Shown here in pieces: positions 62,901 to 64,000 of a stretch of 64,000 nucleotides of DNA. How positions within the stretch are numbered: the stretch's first letter is position 1; the number at the start of each line of letters is the position of its first letter. Made by a program: the position numbers and the translations under genes. This DNA is from Phragmites australis. Its lineage: Eukaryota; Streptophyta; Magnoliopsida; Poales; Poaceae. Below the pieces are notes generated by a model, which was not told the DNA's origin, did no database searches, and saw only the letters and a program-made list of their open reading frames with translations. The stretch is taken from contig NC_084928.1 in assembly GCF_958298935.1 (NCBI RefSeq), positions 23,901,501-23,965,500 of the forward strand, written 5' to 3'.

Positions 62901-63528
62901 CCCCCCTTCTTTTCTAAACGAGTGAGCAGGGGCATTATAGTGACAGCCACCATGGCAACTGGCCAACTGTTGACAATGGCAATGGCTTCAATGGATAAAG
63001 GCGGTGGTGTCATCAACGAGAAAGTGAAGCTAAGGTGGAAATGGTGGCTCTTCAACTGGAGAAATGAGCTAAGGTTCTCTGCAACTTTGAGAGGTAGCAT
63101 CTTGGAGGCTGAGAACCCGTTGGCTGTAGAGGCAAATAGTGTGGTAGGAACGGCTTTAAGCATGGGTGATCCCTGACTGTAAATTGATTTATTGTAGGAG
63201 TATAATAGTTTCGCTTTGCCATTAATAGAATGTTGAATGAGTGAATTTCTAAACAGATGGATAACAATTTCCGATGCAGTTCAAACAAGAGACCTAGAAA
63301 GATGAATTGCAATTCCTAACCTGCATATGCCATGGGCTCTGCTCTTTTTCCATCTACCAACCACCCTTGTAGGGTACTCGCCCTTGAGTATACCGATATT
63401 GCATCGCCTTTCTCAATTATTCGCCCCATCGCTGATGATGCTAAGCGCCGAATAGGGCGCCTGGCCCCAAGGACGAGCAAGGATTGGAGAGCATCCTCGC
63501 ATTTCCTTTGCCAAAGCTGTATTGTCTC
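5295..63528 (-). CDS. SWEETIE: SWEETIE/HEATR5-like giant HEAT-repeat protein, 47 exons, 5' end missing
   Basis: Spliced gene read on the minus strand. I see 47 exons, all with GT-AG junctions and matching phases, giving one open frame of 6396 nt (2131 residues plus TAA at 5295-5297). Blocks with coordinates follow as separate entries. Family signatures include RKCEDAL, GARRPIRRLAS, KAFANIGGPGLG, QRRAACEGLGLLAR, AIVAVLGPELAPGS, LRYRTRVFAAE and an acidic C-terminal DDDWDAFQ. Known of the family: Arabidopsis SWEETIE affects sugar and starch status and senescence, while animal HEATR5 and yeast Laa1 work with clathrin adaptor AP-1 at the trans-Golgi/endosome. No signal peptide or membrane segment is expected; it should be a cytosolic alpha-solenoid. 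The Arabidopsis protein is, from memory, about 2200 residues, so roughly 60-100 N-terminal residues and the promoter lie beyond the right edge. No stop or frameshift was found, so it is probably functional. Same-strand neighbours are only transposons in the introns. Confidence 0.93.
6180..7180 (-). CDS. SWEETIE: SWEETIE-like exons 43-46 (residues 1652-1900)
   Basis: Exons 6870-7180, 6641-6784, 6399-6563 and 6180-6305. They encode the C-terminal HEAT block: NPKVVFGALVSLVAYF, LGEATALAKLVHEIGYL, STNVQVQMLGIHVLRSC, MMLLGELLGDVFSVMQ, ECLKLLFLFHTLAQSKKYQQ and VAVQIKDILLSAPPEKRQQL. The last phrase closely matches the family consensus immediately before the disordered tail. The introns inside this block are short and free of recognisable insertions. 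Confidence 0.93.
7627..9926 (+). mobile_element. Non-autonomous LTR element (TRIM/LARD-like), copy 1
   Basis: A degraded 5' LTR ends TATTCCTAACA at 7783 and is followed at once by TGGTATCACAGC, a near-perfect initiator-Met tRNA primer site. The 3' LTR is 9799-9926, TGTTAGGAATA to TATTCCTAACA, preceded by a purine-rich tract GGGAGGGGCGG. The interior has GC-rich sequence (7850-8700) with open frames but no gag, protease, integrase or reverse transcriptase motif. A LINE 3' end (about 9003-9330) is nested in it. No matching target duplication was found. Confidence 0.7.
9003..9335 (-). mobile_element. LINE 3' terminal remnant (minus)
   Basis: Starts with a T-run at 9005-9013 (tail of a minus-strand element) and on the minus strand reads GIWKQRNNMIFDQKQPS then WKKTFADEVLLQANRIKEDL, a segment typical of the end of plant L1-type ORF2. 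The upstream stop (TAG) and the small size show it is a dead fragment. Confidence 0.65.
10409..13436 (-). CDS. SWEETIE: SWEETIE-like exons 39-42 (residues 1524-1651)
   Basis: Exons 13383-13436, 10885-10982, 10663-10756 and 10409-10547. These are short, less conserved and separated by repeats, so they are the least certain part of the model. Exon 39 reads ALPYADCSSAPIVRLFTQ; exon 40 CPDNYFEVEAFVISALEFYS; exon 41 is Ser/Cys-rich and ends CRMKKE; exon 42 reads LLVSTSYQSFQQVSTN and FLQNVFPFMRK, matching a family segment that ends LLSGYKCIRQVPTD in Arabidopsis (from memory). For exon 40 I chose the acceptor ATGAAG|ATT because it alone keeps phase 0 with exon 39; for exon 42 CTAG|CAG for the same reason. 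Confidence 0.8.
11428..12257 (+). mobile_element. Non-autonomous LTR element (TRIM-like), copy 2
   Basis: 5' LTR 11428-11520 begins TGTTAGGAATAT and ends CTATTCCTAACA; the primer site TGATTTCAGAGC follows at 11521. The GC-rich interior starts with the same AGGACG(C)GCAACTCGTCC-type leader as copy 1. A truncated 3' LTR fragment (GGGGGCTACTATTGAATACA) is at 12220-12257. No coding domain is present. It sits in the intron between exons 39 and 40. Confidence 0.68.
12766..12908 (-). mobile_element. tRNA-derived SINE (p-SINE-like)
   Basis: On the minus strand it reads GCATAGCTCAGTTGG (A box) and, about 35 nt on, GGTTCGAGTTCTC (B box), then a unique body ending GGTTGGTCGAG followed by a run of T. 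This is the layout of grass SINEs with an internal Pol III promoter. It does not fold as a complete tRNA, so it is not a tRNA gene. Confidence 0.6.
14411..18718 (-). mobile_element. L1-type LINE with a 5' inversion, 4.3 kb
   Basis: Poly(T) and tail motif CTCGAACCAGCAAGAGAACT at 14411-14440 mark the 3' end of a minus-strand LINE. Reading leftward: the zinc-finger-like RVT tail (WAPPRAKYFIWLACHNRCW, about 15000-15100), reverse transcriptase (LLPKKLDAMEVKDYRPISL to SMYADDVVLFL; catalytic YADD at 16083-16094) and the C-terminal part of the endonuclease from LIYRTEDKNN near 17700. The endonuclease N-terminus is on the opposite strand at 18292-18718 (LIWNVRGLNMRVR, ADIVCFQETK, then WVVAGD after a frameshift). 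The two pieces break at the same point of the protein. Flanks TTAACAACAAATC (14398-14410) and TTAATGACAAATC (18719-18731) are an imperfect target duplication. Several frameshifts; inactive. Confidence 0.85.
18798..19820 (+). mobile_element. 5' end of an LTR retrotransposon (LTR plus leader)
   Basis: A 164-bp LTR-like unit runs from TGTTATGGTAGG (18798) to CTTTCTACA (18961), with a TATA-like ACTATATATAAAC near 18890. It is followed by TGGTATATAAGA, a degenerate Met-tRNA primer site. The GC-rich leader to about 19820 contains open frames but no polyprotein motif. No second LTR was found; the rest is lost. Confidence 0.55.
20357..20556. mobile_element. Stowaway-type MITE
   Basis: 200-bp AT-rich unit between TA dinucleotides (20355-20356 and 20557-20558) with imperfect terminal inverted repeats: left CTATCCCTGGTCATAAATAC, right (complement) CTCCTTCCTGTCAGAAAAAC, both followed by CATGTTG. 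This is the Tc1/mariner-derived family common in grass introns. Confidence 0.65.
20646..22053 (-). CDS. SWEETIE: SWEETIE-like exons 34-38 (residues 1218-1523)
   Basis: Exons 21997-22053, 21696-21782, 21480-21608, 21172-21372 and 20646-21089. They encode DPEFPGHILLEQFQ, AISTASGPLLLEAGLELATR, LFYPSFADWVVCK, RLLTAHAAVKCYTYQFLR, YWVGVLKDYISI and, in the 444-nt exon 38, EVWPLILQATAFDAAPMEF, FQFLWGLSVLVLFHACQ and LSVDICQELLQ. Exon 38 is the longest internal exon. Introns here are short; the neighbouring introns on both sides are about 7 kb and transposon-filled. Confidence 0.92.
22466..22680. mobile_element. Stowaway/mariner MITE fragment
   Basis: Starts TA then CTCCCTCCTGTCAAAAAG, the typical Stowaway left end, and continues as AT-rich sequence. 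I could not locate a matching right end, so the limit at about 22680 is approximate. Confidence 0.4.
22918..25745 (+). mobile_element. Solo or partial LTR of a gypsy-type retrotransposon, copy 1
   Basis: Begins with TAACACCCCAAATTTG and continues with a (CT)n tract (23041-23063), a GC-rich leader-like part (23000-23750), an AT-rich part with AAAAATAATTCGCGAAATCC, and an end rich in GGTTCATGGTGTGATCGG and ACTCACGGTTATGAGTGG motifs. The same order of motifs recurs at 33625-38960, so they belong to one LTR family. No coding region or primer site is seen. It sits in the intron between exons 33 and 34. Confidence 0.55.
24893..25249. repeat. Tandem duplication inside gypsy-type LTR copy 1
   Basis: Unit 1, 24893-25081, and unit 2, from 25082, both begin AATTTGATTAAG and share GTGTGATCGGATCGAGCTTT, then CTAATTAGT and TTTCACT.GATCCGTATGGC. 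Unit 2 lacks about 20 bases. The duplication is absent from the corresponding part of the second LTR near 38220. Confidence 0.7.
25485..26085. repeat. Large inverted repeat, arms of about 270 bp, short spacer
   Basis: The left arm (about 25485-25745) ends the gypsy-type LTR; the right arm (about 25805-26085) is its reverse complement. Matching landmarks are ATTCATGGTTG/CAACCATGAAT, CAGTTATTTACTTTCGCTTTT with its complement, AACATTTAAG and GGAGTACGAGA. The spacer is about 60 bp. Transcribed as part of the intron it would form a long imperfect hairpin. Confidence 0.75.
26147..26378. repeat. Tandem duplication, 114 and 118 bp units
   Basis: 26147-26260 and 26261-26378 both run from TTTGACCCTCAAATGTCCCC to TTCCTTAGACCGGTCC. 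They are nearly identical; the second has four extra bases after AATAACGAC. The very high identity suggests a recent event. Confidence 0.92.
26408..28799. mobile_element. TIR DNA element containing a nested copia remnant
   Basis: The ends are inverted repeats: left CATGGTTTTTATGGTGGTAA, right (complement) CATGGTTTTTAAGGCGTCAT, followed on both sides by GGCGA-rich sequence. CTATTTAC flanks it directly at 26400-26407 and 28800-28807, an 8-bp duplication (hAT- or Mutator-like). The original element is only the outer parts (26408 to about 26600, and 28466-28799); the middle is a copia insertion. Confidence 0.62.
26600..28465 (+). pseudogene. Ty1-copia polyprotein remnant with 3' LTR
   Basis: Plus strand, many stops and frameshifts. 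Recognisable: reverse transcriptase (KARLVARGFQRTKGRDYNET near 26990, YVDDMLITGDD with YVDD at 27381-27392), RNase H (YSDSTWANDPIDRRS near 27855) and the LTKHIGVD and FLTKAQTREHH tail motifs near 28150-28270. A purine tract GAGGGAGGG (28332-28340) precedes a 125-bp 3' LTR, 28341-28465, TGTTAAG to GGTAACA. The 5' LTR, gag, protease and integrase are missing. Confidence 0.85.
29003..31044 (-). CDS. SWEETIE: SWEETIE-like exons 29-33 (residues 1017-1217)
   Basis: Exons 30977-31044, 30278-30371, 29440-29663, 29176-29323 and 29003-29071. Signatures: ENLFRMLDEETDSE, RATIIRLLYTSCPLHPSRW, an acidic and Ser-rich linker with YYGEDDDNMISSS, then LRYRTRVFAAECVSHVPIAV and HFDLLLARSAIAKG, and NDWLVLKLQELVSLSYQ. 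The linker in exon 31 (roughly residues 1071-1130) looks disordered and separates two halves of the solenoid, as in plant relatives. Confidence 0.91.
29664..30977. other. Introns on either side of exon 30, no insertion seen
   Basis: 29664-30277 and 30372-30976 are AT-rich intron. A spliceable-looking stretch at 30759-30830 was tested as an exon and rejected because it breaks the frame. Confidence 0.5.
31480..31690 (+). pseudogene. Copia RNase H C-terminal fragment
   Basis: The plus strand reads DLFTKALPASTLRDSCF, a common end of copia polyproteins, preceded by NIEIQNIQTTENLA. An 8-bp tandem duplication (AATCTAGC, AATCTAGT) breaks the frame between the two parts. The rest of the element is not found nearby. 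Confidence 0.6.
32839..33581 (-). mobile_element. TRIM-like LTR (minus), third copy, split by a solo LTR
   Basis: On the minus strand it begins TGTTAGGAATAGAGTCCTTA (33581), matches the LTRs at 9799 and 11428, and ends ATTCCTGACA at 32839. TGGTATTAGAGC follows at 32827-32838 as the primer site. Only about 145 bp is LTR; the remainder is the inserted solo LTR. Confidence 0.65.
32867..33458. mobile_element. Solo LTR (592 bp) inside the TRIM-like LTR
   Basis: Bounded by TGTCGAAGATT and ATTTGACA, with flanking 5-mers CAATG (32862-32866) and CAACG (33459-33463), one mismatch. The interrupted TRIM LTR reads continuously if this segment is removed. Internal phrase TTCGGACCCCCGGTTG and CCCTACGTC resembles gypsy-type LTRs of grasses. 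No internal coding. Confidence 0.6.
33798..36629 (-). mobile_element. 5'-truncated Ty1-copia element with open pol frame and 3' LTR
   Basis: Minus strand. The 711-residue uninterrupted frame (34311-36446, extending to about 36640) covers the end of integrase (NRSPTKAL, FIGYAEGSKAYRILD), a Pro/Ser/Thr-rich linker, reverse transcriptase (YVDD at 35268-35279) and RNase H (SCEAEYIAAS, HIRVRYHFIRGC). Then a purine tract TAGGGGGAGAA (34303-34313) and a 505-bp 3' LTR, 34302 down to 33798 (TGATGGG to CCAACA). The 5' LTR, gag, protease and most of integrase are absent. GCTCCC flanks both sides (33792-33797, 36629-36634). The open frame suggests a fairly recent insertion, but it cannot be autonomous. 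Confidence 0.88.
34083..34230. repeat. Minisatellite inside the copia LTR
   Basis: About eleven imperfect copies of a 10-18 bp unit based on CTAAGATGCTGTCCTAG. It makes this LTR prone to length change. Confidence 0.85.
39673..40164. mobile_element. Mutator-like MITE, 492 bp, with 9-bp duplication
   Basis: GGTACACCC is perfectly repeated at 39664-39672 and 40165-40173. The ends are AAGGTTCTAAATAGC and (complement) CAAGGTAATTAAATTG; the interior is rich in TATAGCT- and GCTATAGC-type motifs. The 9-bp size fits Mutator-like transposition. Intron between exons 28 and 29. Confidence 0.72.
40531..42895 (-). CDS. SWEETIE: SWEETIE-like exons 23-28 (residues 816-1016)
   Basis: Exons 42807-42895, 42059-42215, 41394-41543, 40929-40978, 40706-40805 and 40531-40587. 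They encode ARSLLGELI, LGCIHR, LQLWSLHALLLTIEAAGLS, RQRIGHLINAIVAVLGPELA, FAQQLVLFAPQAVPVHSHVQ and LRYLAVSTLRHLIERDP. Exon 26 is only 50 nt and is bounded by phases 0 and 2, making it an obvious candidate for mis-annotation by gene finders. The next exon lies 9.5 kb away across the transposon nest. Confidence 0.92.
40601..40699. repeat. Tandem duplication of 50/49 bp beside exon 27
   Basis: TATTCCACTATGAGAGAGGA to CAACAGCACC (40601-40650) is repeated with one substitution and one deletion at 40651-40699. The second copy ends 6 bp from the donor site of exon 27, inside the 118-bp intron, so it has enlarged a once very short intron. Confidence 0.95.
43340..43620 (+). repeat. LTR-like segment with TATA box
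   Basis: Repeated TAGGAGATAAGTTTGAT motifs (43390, 43430, 43460), a good TATA box CTATATAAAG at 43519-43528 and a downstream GTAATCAAGCAAGAAGAAT resemble an LTR promoter. No clear ends or duplication. Confidence 0.4.
43635..43895. mobile_element. hAT-type MITE
   Basis: The ends TTTTTGGCAGAGCTCCC and (complement) GGGGCCTGTTTGGTAGAACTC are inverted; flanks TAGTGCAT and TAATGCCT are an imperfect 8-bp repeat. Internal repeats of AGCTCCCAAAGTGGAATC type. Intron between exons 22 and 23. Confidence 0.55.
44395..45953 (-). CDS. SWEETIE: SWEETIE-like exons 17-22 (residues 632-815)
   Basis: Exons 45867-45953, 45690-45783, 44972-45040, 44749-44871, 44591-44662 and 44395-44499. Signatures are DPSGWEESSCLKFLLDKRD, LGPWIPG, the acidic DSFEDELRAFDGGVDG, VNQMLLCYGSIFACQ, the Lys-rich LKSGKKHLWF, and AQRRAACEGLGLLARVGND followed by FTARM. 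These follow the family order without a gap. The 649-bp intron 45041-45689 holds only low-complexity runs, including a poly-G-rich stretch near 45450-45470. Confidence 0.92.
46881..49210 (-). mobile_element. L1-type LINE, 5'-truncated, 2.3 kb
   Basis: Same family as the LINE at 14411-18718: tail CTCGAACCAGTAGGAGAGTT after a T-run, then on the minus strand a 538-residue open frame (47117-48733) with YADD at 48584-48595 and the zinc-finger-like tail WAPPRVKYFIWLACHNRCW and CPLCDQ. Frameshifts separate it from the reverse transcriptase N-terminus (LLPKKKDALEVMDYWPISL, 48979-49179). TGCTGATCCT (46871-46880) and TGCTGGTCCT (49211-49220) flank it as target duplication. The endonuclease is missing. 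Confidence 0.87.
49785..50822 (-). CDS. SWEETIE: SWEETIE-like exons 13-16 (residues 457-632)
   Basis: Exons 50690-50822, 50496-50602, 50030-50146 and 49785-49952. Exon 13 begins by completing an Arg codon (AG|G), then LPKSVLELSKKML, and ends MPKE. Exon 14 reads VFDVLLLWAGPFTGNPE; exon 15 covers VLSVAIEALTAFIRSF; exon 16 reads YKSEHQQMLQLCSSPF, a strongly conserved family segment. The junction of exons 15 and 16 restores GALSL in frame (phase 2). Confidence 0.92.
50823..52020. other. Intron between exons 12 and 13, nothing recognised
   Basis: 1.2 kb of ordinary intron. Short CTTGT repeats at 51602-51616; open frames here are short and show no family resemblance. Confidence 0.5.
52021..56440 (-). 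CDS. SWEETIE: SWEETIE-like exons 6-12 (residues 244-457)
   Basis: Exons 56376-56440, 55794-55898, 55394-55483, 55232-55312, 54180-54248, 53072-53197 and 52021-52124. They encode successive HEAT-type helices: LRIGLALSWVFFLQ, SELQNYAIQAMEIL, VLYVLRVGVADQM, RVATLRILSYLLRSLGE, VEAALTLRALAEVDPTC, and GQATVLAALVAISPKLLLGYPA. Most junctions fall in phase 0 between helices, as expected for a solenoid built from repeated units. Introns 9 and 10 each contain a MITE; the introns at 52125-53071 and 55899-56375 show nothing I recognise. Confidence 0.92.
53720..53928. mobile_element. Stowaway-type MITE, left end decayed
   Basis: AT-rich unit ending CTTGTAACTAGAGGGAGTA, the complement of the standard TACTCCCTC start. 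The left terminus is poorly preserved, so its limit is approximate. Intron between exons 10 and 11. Confidence 0.5.
54531..54915. mobile_element. TIR MITE, about 385 bp
   Basis: Left end GGAGGGTTTTGGAACAAATG and right end (complement) GGGGCCTGTTTGGAAGCAGA are related inverted repeats of the GGGGCCTGTTTGG class. Many imperfect internal palindromes of GGAATTTC type. No certain target duplication. Confidence 0.5.
56473..57098. mobile_element. Mutator-like element with GC-rich cargo (Pack-MULE candidate)
   Basis: ACTCAGTGC is repeated perfectly at 56464-56472 and 57099-57107 (9 bp). Both ends carry GACTGGACGCCTAGGCAA and AGTTGTCAYGGCA in inverted terminal positions. The interior (56630-57050) is GC-rich and open in several frames, unlike the AT-rich intron around it, and resembles a captured 5' gene part. 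I cannot name a donor gene. Confidence 0.6.
57190..57520 (-). repeat. Possible LTR fragment (minus)
   Basis: On the minus strand: TGTTAGGAGGGTCCTC, TATA box CTATATAAGGATG and GCAAGAAGTATAAAGAT, a promoter-like order found in copia LTRs. Ends not resolved. Confidence 0.3.
57624..58481. mobile_element. Solo LTR, 858 bp, with perfect 5-bp duplication
   Basis: TGTTGGGG to GCTCCAACA with ACCGT on both sides (57619-57623, 58482-58486). TATA box CTTATAAATAGGG near 58250, so the LTR is in plus orientation. Repeated GAGCCTTCGGCCTCC motifs at 57680 and 57800. Intact ends and perfect duplication suggest a fairly recent insertion followed by LTR-LTR recombination. Confidence 0.88.
58922..59472. mobile_element. 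Fold-back MITE (Mutator-like), 551 bp
   Basis: AAATTGTTTT flanks it at 58912-58921 and 59473-59482. The left half repeats CACAAAACTACA every 40-60 bp and the right half repeats its complement TGTGGTTTTGCGATA, so almost the whole unit is one long inverted repeat made of tandem sub-repeats. Confidence 0.75.
59700..60611. other. Intron remainder without recognised feature
   Basis: AT-rich sequence between the RTE-type LINE and exon 5. I see no coding stretch, terminal repeat or tail here. Confidence 0.5.
60612..63528 (-). CDS. SWEETIE: SWEETIE-like exons 1-5 of those visible (residues 1-243)
   Basis: Exons 63321-63528, 61574-61680, 60956-61192, 60767-60856 and 60612-60699. The first visible exon opens in phase 0 at Glu after an intron ending in GTGCAG, so it is internal, not the start. 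It carries RKCEDALQSLLVLGARRP and YSRASTLQGWL; exon 2 carries ETTSIVAKLMKYHE; exon 3 has a Gly/Ala-rich run (SGGGGGAAAY) inside an otherwise conserved HEAT repeat, then RVAAARCLKAFANIGGPGLG. The Gly run comes from a CCACCACCACC-type tract on the plus strand near 61126 and is a likely site of length variation. The 1640-bp intron between exons 1 and 2 holds a Stowaway-type MITE. Confidence 0.92.
62590..62858. mobile_element. Stowaway-type MITE
   Basis: Left CTATTTCCTCTGGTCCCAAA then TATAAGT; right (complement) CTATCTCTTATCCTAAATAT then AAGT; TA at the right side (62859-62860). Complementary GGTCAAAG/CTTTGACC motifs inside. Intron between exons 1 and 2. Confidence 0.6.
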
Positions 63529-63624
63529 CTGCACAGTAACACCAAAACACAAAATTCAACATCAGAGTTACACAACCGGTCTTGCATTCATACCACAATC
63601 ACCAGAACGGGTGCAAATCATTTA

Positions 63625-63955
63625 GGCCCTGTTTGTTTCAGCTATAGATTGTGAAAAGCAGCTTATAGATTGTGGATTTTAAGAAGCTGGATTGTAAAAC
63701 CTGGATTGTGAAAAGCTGGATTGTAAAATCTGGATTGTGAAAAGCTGGATTGTGGATTGTTACAATCTGGTGGAAAGCAGATTACTGGATTGTTACAATC
63801 TGTGTGTTGGATTGTAACAATCCAGCTTTTTCAACCAGCTGTTTGTTTCAGCTTTTGGATTGTGATCAGAATTCAGCTTTTACAATCCAGCTGTTTGTTT
63901 CAGCTTTTGGATTTTGATCACAATCCAGCTTTTATAATCTGAAACAAACAGGGCC
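63625..63955. mobile_element. Tourist-type MITE (PIF/Harbinger), 331 bp
   Basis: Perfect 17-bp terminal inverted repeats GGCCCTGTTTGTTTCAG and CTGAAACAAACAGGGCC between TTA duplications (63622-63624, 63956-63958). The interior repeats GGATTGTGAAAAGCT and AATCCAGCTTTT many times. It lies in the intron upstream of the first visible exon. Confidence 0.88.
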
Positions 63956-64000
63956 TTAGCCTGTCTGTTCTGTTACCCCCTTCATCACAGTTAAACCCAA

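Noticed and set aside
62922..63176. 84-residue plus-strand frame
   Set aside because: Lies in an intron, antisense to the gene, with no recognised motif or splice continuation.

Overview
This is plant nuclear DNA, most probably from a grass. The signs are GT-AG introns swollen by transposons, Stowaway- and Tourist-type MITEs, a tRNA-derived SINE, CACTA and Mutator-type ends, L1-type and RTE-type LINEs, and Ty1-copia and Ty3-gypsy-type LTRs. There is no bacterial, organellar or viral gene set. I see one host gene. I cannot name the genus.

That gene runs leftward (minus strand) over about 58 kb. I could chain 47 exons from 63528 down to a stop codon at 5295-5297. Every junction is GT-AG and the reading frame stays open throughout: 6396 nt, 2131 residues plus stop. 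The product matches the plant SWEETIE / animal HEATR5 (yeast Laa1) family of very large HEAT-repeat proteins. The first coding exon(s), start codon and promoter lie to the right of the window. The coding sequence looks intact, and exons are about 11% of the gene span in view.

Layout from left to right. 1-5160 is the region downstream of the gene: a CACTA-type terminus with a (GA)n tract, a 1-kb non-LTR insertion with a target duplication, and a 1.1-kb TIR element. 5185-7180 holds the poly(A) signal and the last five exons. 7181-13382 contains four more exons and two copies of a small non-autonomous LTR family (TRIM-like), a LINE 3' end and a SINE. 13437-20645 is one intron carrying a 4.3-kb LINE with a 5' inversion, plus another LTR-element 5' end and a Stowaway. 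20646-22053 holds five exons, including the largest internal one. 22054-29002 is an intron with a gypsy-type LTR, a large inverted repeat, a tandem duplication and a copia remnant nested in a TIR element. 29003-31044 holds five exons. 31045-40530 is the largest intron, a nest in which a Mutator-like element encloses a gypsy-type LTR, which in turn encloses a 5'-truncated copia element. 40531-45953 holds twelve exons. 45954-49784 is an intron with a second LINE of the same family. 49785-56440 holds eleven exons. 56441-60611 is an intron with a small Mutator-like element and an RTE-type LINE split by a solo LTR and by a fold-back element. 60612-63528 holds the first five visible exons, and the window ends in a Tourist-type MITE.

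No new gene system is evident. The unusual content is structural: a conserved trafficking gene has tolerated a dense, layered series of insertions, many with readable target-site duplications that give their relative order.
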